The notes under the pieces are model-generated. The model was not told the DNA's origin and searched no databases. It was given only the letters and a program-made list of their open reading frames with translations. A DNA stretch of 64,000 nt from Zantedeschia hybrid cultivar (taxonomy: Eukaryota; Streptophyta; Magnoliopsida; Alismatales; Araceae). Below, in pieces: positions 58,001-64,000 of the stretch (the stretch's first letter is position 1; the number at the start of each line of letters is the position of its first letter). The DNA lies in the NCBI GenBank assembly GCA_030544215.1, contig JARZZO010000003.1, positions 29,020,379 to 29,084,378 on the forward strand, given 5' to 3'. The translations under genes and the position numbers were made by a program.

Positions 58001-61000
58001 GGAGCTCAGGAAGGGGAAGGTATATAAAATCTTAAAAAGGGGGCCTTTCACTTTCCCCTTTCACAGAAACATATATGTGAGAGGGAGGAGCTATGGAAGG
58101 GAGGGGAGCTCAGGAAGGGGAAGGTATATAAAATCTTAGAAGGTATATTTTATTCTTAAAATATTTTTATTATTTTTGAGTTCTTAAGTGTTATTAGATT
58201 GTTTATGTTTCTCTTTATAGTAAAATGGAAAAAACTCCCAATTTCTATCATAATTAGCGATTAAAAAAATTAGGACTTTTGTCCAATTAGCTTAATTAAA
58301 CATCAATTGAAGTCTAATTAAATTTCATTCATACTTTAAAGTAGGAGCATGCTGACAATTGCGTTCATTAAAGGTTAATTAGGAAAAAACCTCAATTTTG
58401 ACTCTAATTATTAGTTAAAAATTAGGATTTTTGTCCAATTATATTAATTAAATATCACTTGAAGCCTAATTAAGCTTCATTACATATTTTAAAATAGGAG
58501 CATATTGTCAACTGTATTGATCGAGCAGAGTATAAAAACTTCCAATTCTATCCAACTAATAGTAGTTATGGGTCAAGATCTTCTTATCCTCAAGGTACTT
58601 CTTCTCATCCTAATTCTGGAATTCCAACAAGTCAATAAGCTTATACTCCAATAGGGATCCAGCGACGCATGCATGACTTGGTTGCATCATTGTTTAGTTA
58701 TGGTGAATATAAGAAATATATGCAGCCTTATTACGGACACTAGCAACAGTAACCAGAAGATGAACCAGAAGGTTCTACGGGCTATTATCCATATTAGTAT
58801 ACTCACTTCTATTTTTCATGGATAAGGATCGTTTTATTTCATTAATATTTATTATTTGTAAATGTTTAGTACACTAGTAGAATATTTTACATGCTTAATA
58901 TGTATCAAAATAATCATTTAATATGCCTTATGCATACTTCTTTGACTTAATCCACCTTTGTCACGCTCAACACATATCCAATTAATTTTTTTACTTTTTA
59001 TGATTTTTTCTTAATTTTTTCTGATTTTTCCAAGATTTTTTACAATATTTTAAACCGGTATCATCTGTATATACTGGTATGTGTCAATACTGGTACCCTC
59101 CGATACCGATATCGATACCGGTACTACTATCCATGATGGGAGTCCCTCACCAGCATAAAACATCATATTAGAAAAGGACTCTTCTGATGATACTTAATGA
59201 CATCTTATTCGTGTAAGTGAGTAAATTAGGATTTGACAGTTGACTTGATTGAAGGACTATAACTTTACGATAACTAATGACAAAAAGATTCCATGAACGG
59301 GTTGATCTAACTTTAATGCCTTCCAAGATCATGAGATGTTGCTTAGCACCTAACTTGATCAGAAGTTTGACCGATTTTATCATGGGACGAGAAATCAATA
59401 ATGTGTTATTTAATATTTGACAGTAAACAAATTTTTTAGTCGATAAAAGTGTTACCCGATTGATTGGGCTCGAAACTAGACTAGCATCTAGGCCTAAAAG
59501 GTAACACATAAAAGATTCTTGGTTAATAGGAATTAAAGTGAAAATTTATATTAACTCAAGGTTTTTATATTTCCCCCAATCTACCCCCCCCCCCCCCACC
59601 CCCTCTCTCCCCTCTCTCTGACTGACCCCCTCAGAAAGGGGTGCCCCTCTATCTCTCCCTTCCACTTCCACTTCCACCTTCGCCTCACTGGGAGTTGGCG
59701 TCTACATGCCATAGCGCCTACAAAGAGGAGGACAAGGGATCGCGCGGATCCTACTAGAAAGTCCGAAGAATCGCATGGATACTACTGAAGGCTGGACGTA
59801 TGCACGGCTAGTGGCATCACTTCACCGAAACTAATCGACAAACGTGGATTTGATTCTGCACAAGGTGAGAATCAGAACTATCCGATTCAGATTTATTTTG
59901 TGAAATGGATCAAGGATTACCACTAGGTTCTGCTGCGTTTATTTCGTATTTGAATTTTAGTCTTCATCTCCCCATATGAACCTTACACCTATGTCCTAGG
60001 GTTCATTCCCAATTGCTGGAGCATGCTCCTTAAGTGCATCTACTCCCAATGGGAAAATTCACACCTCGACAATGGGATCAACAACTTAAGTGATCAAACC
60101 CTGCTTCTAAGGTCCTGAGAAGCACACTTAAACCATGAACCTCACCTCCGGTGATATTGCTCACCTTCAAAGGATCCTCTCACAACTTGACACTTCCACC
60201 CCTTTTGTCACATCCACATCTCTTCATAAAAGTACACTTGGATTGGCATCAAGTACTATCTCCCATCCTATTGGTGACTCACACATCATTGATTCAGGCA
60301 GCTACTCATCATATGACTCTTATTTCTCCTTGCTTTTCTTCATACATTCTCTGTTTAAGGACAAAGTGATCATTGTTGGTTTCTCTTATTATATTTGGAT
60401 CTGTCTTATGAGACCTGGGGAAATTTTTTTGAGAATCATCGAAGTGTTTTGCAAGATGGCTCAAAATTAGTTTAGAAGAAGAATCAACGTGTTTCAATTG
60501 GACAATTTAAGAGAATACCTTGCGAAAAGTTTGAACATGAAGGGAACATTCATGAGTCCTCTTCTACTTATACTCCACAACAAAAGGAAATTGCAGAAAG
60601 AAAGAATAAGCATCTTTTGGAAACTGCAAGAGCATTACCTTTTTGGTACAGCTCACCAAAGAAGTTCTGGGTAGAAACAGTATTAATTGCATCATAGGTG
60701 ATAAATATATGCTGTCCAAGGTTCTTATGAACATATCCCATGTTACCTTCCTTTATCCCAATCGCGCTCTATTCACGCTAACCCCCAAAGGTATAGTTGC
60801 TTTGTGCTTTATCCTTCTGTAACTCTAGGCTCTTTTGAGCTTGACACCAATATAAGGGAACATTTTTAGAGTACTAGCCCAACCAAAGACAGTACAAGTT
60901 TCTTGACCCAAAAATTGGAAAGAAATACGCCATTAGAGATGTCAATTTTTGAGATTGAGCCCTACTTTCCTTCTCATAGTTCTCCTCTTCTCTTCTCTTC

Positions 61001-64000
61001 TTTTTTTCTTTTTTTTTTTCTTTTTTTTTTTGGGGGGGGGGGGAGCTGGGCTATAGTAGGAGAAGAGAATGTTCACACACTCGTTAAAATGCCATTTACT
61101 AACTATCTAGGGGAGAATGCCATATGTGAGTCTCCTTGTGAAAAGGACGCTACTACTTTCAAGGGATCTCAAAAACAAGTAATCACATATTGTAGACAAA
61201 AGAAAGACAAGGGATTTACTATTCAATCACCAACCCCAAGAAAGTTGCCAACTTCTCACATCCTCAGCATACCGGATTAACTTTGCCAGCTCATACTTTT
61301 GCATCCTCATGTGAGTCAAACTTTGATGGTGTTCTTCGCATTGTCTTCCAAAAGGTACTGGGGAATGTACATGGCATTCTACTTCTAACTACATTTGTTA
61401 TTCTCATCTCTCTCCTTCACACTTCACATTTTTGTCTAGCTTGGAATTGTCTTGTCTTCATATTACCTTTACAAAGGCTGTGAATGATTCAAAATGGATG
61501 CAGGCTAAGGGAGAAGAGATGACAGGTCTTCAGAGAAATGATGCATGAGGACTTGTACATCTCCCGAAGAGGAAGAGCATAGTGGGATCCAAGTGGGTCT
61601 GCACCATTAAGGTATAATGGCAAAATTGAGCATCATAAGCAAGGCTAGTGACAAAGGAGTTCACTTAAACACATGGCAGTGAATATAAGGAGATATTTCC
61701 TATAGTGGCAAAGCTAAAGTCAGTACTGAGTGTCACATGTCATGATCATGTTTGGATGCTAATCTTCATTGTCCATGTGGATGTTCTGGTCGTCACTGGA
61801 GATGTGGAAAGGAAATTCAGCTCTTAAAGGATATCTTGACAAGGGAATTAGAAATAAGGGACCTTGGTTACCAAAGATACTTCCTCAGTAGAAAGGAGTC
61901 TATGTCTCAAGGGAGAATCTACGTTTGTCAGCAGAAGTATGTCCTTGATCTATTGCAGGAACCAAGAATGTAAGGTGTAAATTGGTAGATAACCCTTACA
62001 GAATCCAATTACCATTTGAATGATTGGATTTTACAGGTGTAATGGTATGTATGAATAATTTGAATAATTAATTGGCAAACTTATCCATCTCTTACCAGAC
62101 CAGATATTACCTATACAATGAGTGTTCTCAGTCAATTTATGCATGCCCCAAGGACTTCACACTTGAAGAGTGTGAATTGGACCTTAGGTGCACGCAATCA
62201 TGTCCCATAATATGTTTATCTTTTTGAACTTTTCACATGCAAATGGAAAGGTAGATTGATGTAGATTGGGCAAGCTCTAAAGATGATAGAAGATATAACA
62301 TAGGTTATTACACCTTCCTTGGCGGAAGCTATGGATGTAGAGATAAAACAGATGGTTTGTGCTAGATCTGGTGCTGAAGTTGAGTACAGAGTGACGGCCC
62401 ATGGTCTCATGAACCCACCGCAGTTGAAGATGCCTCTCAAGGACATTAGGATAAAAGTCAAACTTCTACTGAAGCTTTACCATGACAACAAGGTGGATAC
62501 TAAAATTACCAACAATCTGGTTCAGCATGATCAAACAAAACACATTAACATTTATAAGCAGTTTGAAATGTGAGAAGTTGATACAGATGAACTGTGCCCA
62601 GCTTATATTTGCTCAGAAGATCAATTAGCCAATTTTCCCACGGGGAGGGGGGGGGGTGTTGCTGCCAAGAATTCAACGATTCTGCCTTGAGCAAGCTGTG
62701 AATGAGAGACATCAGTTCTCGGGCATGGAGGGGAATATAAGAAGGGGCCTCGATTTGGATCCCAGTTTATTGGCTCTCAACCAAATCAACTGGATCTGGA
62801 TTCAATCATTCAATAGTGAGGATCTGATGATTAACGAGTTGGGTCATTCATGTTTTTTTGTGTTTATTAGCTAAACTTGTTATCCAGACTCTAATGCCCT
62901 TCAGTTGTTACACGCAAAGAGGTAATTACATCCCTAACATGTTTATAGGTTAAAAGAAGTAAGCATGGTGAGTCCAGAAGCTTCACAGGGCCTCTCTCCA
63001 GTGAGTCCACCCCCTATTCTGGCCTGTATCTCTTGTTTTTTAAAATCTTCTCTGCTTGCTGTCCAGTACTTCTACAATAAAGATAAGACTCAGCCCTATA
63101 GCATGAAGATGAAAAAAGGGGAAACATCGCAATTAGATATTTCACCTAAATTATTTTTTCCAACAGCATAATGCCTCAGGAAAAACACTATAGGAAGAAC
63201 AGAAACCTAATCCCATGCATGCATTGTATGTATGTATGTATGTAGCACTAAACATATGAAAACAGGATTCACAAGCAAGTATTTATGTTTGTCAAGTCTT
63301 GTGAGAACATTTCATTACATAGGAATGAAAGAACATACGATTGTCGGGAGCCAACTAGCATAAGCAGCAATGCCAGCATTGGAAGCAACAATAATTTGTG
63401 GAGGAGATACCTGCATGTGACAGGGGAATCATGAAGAGCTGAAGAGAGAAAGACATCAAAGTTAATGAATTCAGATGCCTAGGAAACACTAGCAACGATT
63501 CCTTTCACAAAACATGTGTTCCCAGACACTAGGGTTATTTGTAGTACAAAGATTAATCTTTCTAAAACAAAAAGGACATTTCCATTGTAACCTATGATGC
63601 AAAGTTCATCATGAGATCAATGAAAAATTCAAAATGCATTCAATAAGCATCAATAAAAACCTGTGCTAGACCTACACAGTGCATGGATATGGTCAGGGAA
63701 TGAACTCCATAGTACATGAATTGCTTCACATGCTTATGATTTATTTAGTGCAGTACAACAATGTCTAGAAGAAAACAGAAGGCACAGCTGCATCTGTGTA
63801 TGTCATGCTTCCAGACCTGTCTTGCCTCATCCAGCAACTATCTCAGATTCTCAAACGCTCACGCCAAATCAACCAGTCCACAAAGAAGATGTACAGTTGT
63901 GCACTTATTTGTCAAAACAAAGTTATGAAATGAACCAACTAATTTTATTTCACAATAAATAGATGGAGTACAACTGAAGTAAGGACAGAGGGATTCCTCA
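46070..64000 (-). CDS. MSS51-like protein (MSS51 C-terminal domain), last three visible exons, 5' part beyond window
   Basis: Three minus-strand exons with correct borders and matching phase 0 were found: 63410-63339, 46390-46277 and 46162-46070. They read PPQIIVASNAGIAAYASWLP, then GVPAIFSDFCEEAANLAARC followed by VTGQALRLP, then VQVNPFRQPM and finally YSNCFIFGM with stop TGA (46072-46070). This is the C-terminal domain shared by plant MYND-finger proteins and yeast Mss51, which controls COX1 translation and assembly in mitochondria; the plant role is not established. The MYND finger and earlier exons would lie beyond 64000, and I found no further exon in 63411-64000. The intron between the first two visible exons is 16.9 kb and packed with transposons. 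The gene is convergent with B12D. Confidence 0.85.
46391..47539. other. Unassigned intronic DNA with ATGT microsatellite
   Basis: A 95-codon minus-strand frame at 47023-46736 has no family I recognise. The tract of ATGT/GTAT repeats near 47345-47408 is imperfect. Nothing else can be supported. Confidence 0.4.
47540..47690 (-). other. petB: Nuclear plastid DNA fragment: petB intron end and start of exon 2
   Basis: On the minus strand, bases 47638-47605 form group II intron domain V (GAGCCGTACGAGATG, then TCTCATATATGGTTC). About 40 bases later comes a frame reading KVYDWFEER (47567-47540), the N-terminus of plastid cytochrome b6, whose gene has a group II intron right after its first codons. 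Similarity stops at about 47540, inside the exon. The outer limit on the other side (about 47690) is a guess. It is a non-functional insertion. Confidence 0.8.
47738..47945. mobile_element. Relic end of a hAT element related to the 26755-30844 copy
   Basis: CAAGGTTTCAAAACTCGG (from 47738) differs at one position from the right terminal repeat of the hAT element at 26755-30844. Downstream, GGATC/GATCA words recur (ATGGATCAG, AGGATCAATTGGGATCAG, CCCGATCGG), as in a hAT subterminal region. The opposite end and a target duplication were not found. Confidence 0.5.
47946..48389. other. Intronic DNA left of the copia insertion
   Basis: A C/A-rich stretch at about 48140-48290 has frames open on the plus strand but only low-complexity content (CATCATCATC, CACC). 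No gene was recognised. Confidence 0.4.
48395..51874 (+). repeat. 5' LTR of copia element, interrupted
   Basis: Sequence matching the 3' LTR covers 48395-48880 and 50921-51874; the middle ~2.04 kb is inserted LINE-type sequence. Without it the LTR is about 1.44 kb, in line with the other LTR once its own insertion is removed. An 80-bp block (GTCAAGTCAATCTCATAA to CATATTTATAAT) is duplicated in tandem at its start (about 48407-48525). Confidence 0.88.
48880..50920 (-). mobile_element. LINE ORF1 sequence inserted in the copia 5' LTR
   Basis: On the minus strand, frames from about 50872 to 49372 give a double zinc knuckle (CLRCFRPGYWVVRC and CRACRRSGHLAQDC) and a DUF4283-like stretch (LVWIRCEGIHLHLWRKEV, then GKVVGFVIKVD). 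An acidic Pro/Asp-rich tail follows (DDPQVDPNDGDPPDPDGD). Frames shift at least twice. Around the insertion, GTTACAGTAATG (left) and GTGACACAATG (right) may be an imperfect target duplication. No ORF2 domain was seen, so it is a partial copy. Confidence 0.72.
51875..53880 (+). other. Untranslated leader of the copia element
   Basis: It opens with the primer-binding-site-like GTGGCATGAGAGCTAGG (51875-51891). The next 2 kb are AT-rich without coding and include the Au-like SINE insertion. Three times near 53395-53700 the phrase TTGTGTTACCACA or a close variant recurs, marking a weak internal repeat. Confidence 0.6.
52203..52373 (+). mobile_element. Au-like SINE
   Basis: The body starts GAAGGGCGAGCCTGGAGCAA and carries a B-box-like region (about 52245-52262, GGAGGTCATGGATATGAACC). 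It continues with GGAAACAGTCTCT, GGCTGCGTACAT and AGACCCCACAG, and ends GCACTGAATATGCCC plus a T-run: the order of landmarks of the plant Au SINE family. AGTTTCTCATGAATT (52188-52202) and AGTTTCTCTCATGAATT (52376-52392) flank it as target duplications. It is transcribed by RNA polymerase III and moved by LINE machinery in known members. Confidence 0.85.
53881..57070 (+). pseudogene. Broken gag-pol of the copia element
   Basis: Gag begins at ATG 53881 (MSSNNPLYDILDANKL) and meets a TGA at about 53950; an open segment with VAYVFEDQAPPELSD follows. The zinc knuckle CFHCHKERH (about 54595) runs into a stop. The protease motif reads LDTEY (about 54739) where the family has the glycine of DTG. Integrase traces include TTFIDDFSHFSYAYL (about 55383) and LRSDQGGEYLS (about 55510). 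RT begins near YKWIFKRKI (about 56242); its catalytic box reads YVNN (56695-56706), both acidic residues lost. RNase H is largely deleted, with only the LLTKPL end left near 56985. It cannot make active enzymes. Confidence 0.88.
57730..59135 (+). mobile_element. Non-autonomous hAT-type element nested in the copia 3' LTR
   Basis: The left end is CATGGTTGGCAGTATCGG; the reverse complement of the right end is CATGGATAGTAGTACCGG. Flanks are ATGGAAGT (57722-57729) and ATGGGAGT (59136-59143), 7 of 8 matching. Ends are rich in CCGATAC/GGTACCGG words, as in hAT subterminal regions. The undisrupted 5' LTR reads straight across this site. Near 58640-58800 a plus-strand frame ends with a Tyr-rich tail (YGEYKKYMQPYYG, then STGYYPY) similar in character to the C-terminal tail of the hAT transposase at 27041, so it is probably a deletion derivative. 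Confidence 0.82.
57931..58138 (+). repeat. 104-bp tandem duplication inside the nested hAT-type element
   Basis: AAAAGGGGGCCTTTCACTTT starts at 57931 and again at 58035. The two copies look identical through AGGTATATAAAATCTTA, which suggests a recent duplication. Confidence 0.88.
60080..62656 (+). pseudogene. Second, decayed copia element: 3' part of pol
   Basis: In order on the plus strand: a gag/protease junction trace (DSHIIDSGS, about 60284-60310), an integrase trace near 60570-60680 (LLETARALPFW-like, in shifting frames), and an RT segment (EIQLLKDILTRELEIRDLGY, then RYFLSRKES and IYVCQQKYVLDLL, about 61815-61960). An RNase H segment follows (about 62340-62560: CARSGAEVEYRVTAHGL, LYHDNKVDTKI, NLVQHDQTKHINI), then EDQLANF (about 62615-62636). 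Many stops and frameshifts are present. The 5' part is missing; the element starts abruptly near the right border of the first copia element. Confidence 0.8.
62657..63164 (+). repeat. Probable 3' LTR of the second copia element
   Basis: A long G tract (GGGGAGGGGGGGGGG, 62642-62656) serves as polypurine tract. The following sequence starts TGTTG and a plausible end CAACA lies at 63160-63164, giving matching 5-bp termini and a 508-bp LTR. Without the 5' LTR the right border is an inference. Confidence 0.6.
63165..63338. other. Intron remainder before the MSS51-like exon
   Basis: It contains a short ATGT microsatellite (about 63223-63243) and the intron donor region. Nothing else was seen. Confidence 0.5.
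63411..64000 (-). other. Further upstream intron of the MSS51-like gene
   Basis: The acceptor CACATGCAG precedes the exon at 63410. I searched the remaining minus-strand sequence for the next upstream coding block of this family and found none, so the preceding exon probably lies outside the window. Confidence 0.5.

Larger units (their letters stand above)
48395..59987 (+). mobile_element. Ty1/copia LTR retrotransposon with target duplication CCTAT, carrying nested insertions
   Basis: LTRs start TGTTAGTTATGGATG (48395) and TGTTAGTTATAGATG (57080), and both end CCTTACA (51874, 59987). CCTAT stands directly outside both ends (48390-48394, 59988-59992). After the 5' LTR comes GTGGCATGAGAGCTAGG, close to the usual initiator-Met tRNA primer site. 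Before the 3' LTR is AAGTAGGAGAT, a typical copia polypurine tract. The internal region codes gag, protease, integrase, RT and RNase H in the copia order, with many stops. The left LTR holds LINE sequence, the right LTR a hAT-type element, and the leader an Au-like SINE. The LTR pair is clearly diverged, so the insertion is old. Confidence 0.93.
57080..59987 (+). repeat. 3' LTR of copia element, interrupted by a hAT-type element
   Basis: Sequence matching the 5' LTR covers 57080-57729 and 59144-59987, and the missing part is the 1.4-kb hAT-type insertion. A C-rich tract (59583-59602) lies near its right part. It ends CCTTACA followed by CCTAT. Confidence 0.88.
46391..63338 (-). other. 16.9-kb intron of the MSS51-like gene
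   Basis: Borders are donor GTATGTTC (minus strand, at 63338) and acceptor TTTTGTCCAG (at 46391). From left to right on the plus strand it contains unassigned DNA with an ATGT microsatellite (about 47345-47408), a plastid petB fragment, a hAT-like end, a full copia element with internal insertions, and a second copia 3' part with LTR. About three quarters of the intron is identifiable mobile DNA. Confidence 0.85.

Overview
This window is nuclear DNA of a flowering plant. Introns are long and spliced, first exons are GC-rich, and plant-specific transposon families (Athila-type Ty3/gypsy, Ty1/copia, plant LINE, hAT, Helitron, Au-type SINE) fill most of the space. GC-rich 5' exons and TE-loaded introns suggest a monocot, perhaps a palm, but that is inference. 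Nothing here is bacterial or viral in layout. Three host genes could be reconstructed from splice signals and protein reading; the rest is mainly mobile DNA in several layers.

Layout. 1-7781: 3' part of an Athila-like Ty3/gypsy element (gag end, protease, RT, RNase H, integrase, 3' LTR) with one in-frame stop. 7782-10916: AT-rich intergenic DNA with diverged direct repeats. 10917-13799: a non-autonomous Helitron whose interior is an array of ATT/TTG triplets and a recurring ~38-bp motif; it ends 95 bp before a start codon. 13894-26234 (+): six-exon gene for a 373-residue Arg/Ser-rich nuclear protein; introns 1 and 2 (6.4 and 4.2 kb) hold a MITE and LINE remnants. 26755-30844: a hAT transposon with an 8-bp target duplication and a five-exon transposase gene (-) carrying one stop codon. 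31739-32360: a hAT-type MITE.

34102-40991 (+): three-exon B12D gene (MLRQ-like complex I subunit family, 91 residues). Its 6.5-kb second intron holds five almost identical 393-bp tandem repeats and a fold-back element. 40992-46069: intergenic DNA with two MITEs. 46070 to the window end (-): the last three visible exons of an MSS51-like (MSS51 C-terminal domain) gene, convergent with B12D. Its 16.9-kb intron (46391-63338) holds a plastid petB fragment, a relic hAT end, an 11.6-kb copia element with target duplication CCTAT, and the 3' part of a second copia element. The first copia element itself carries an Au-like SINE, LINE ORF1 sequence in its 5' LTR and a hAT-type element in its 3' LTR.

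The three host genes show no operon-like or pathway link beyond probable mitochondrial roles for B12D and perhaps the MSS51-like protein. I did not find a convincing new biological system. The most unusual structures are the Helitron-borne repeat array against the splicing-type gene, the homogeneous 393-bp array in B12D, the chain of perfect hairpins in the hAT leader and the nested insertions in the giant intron.
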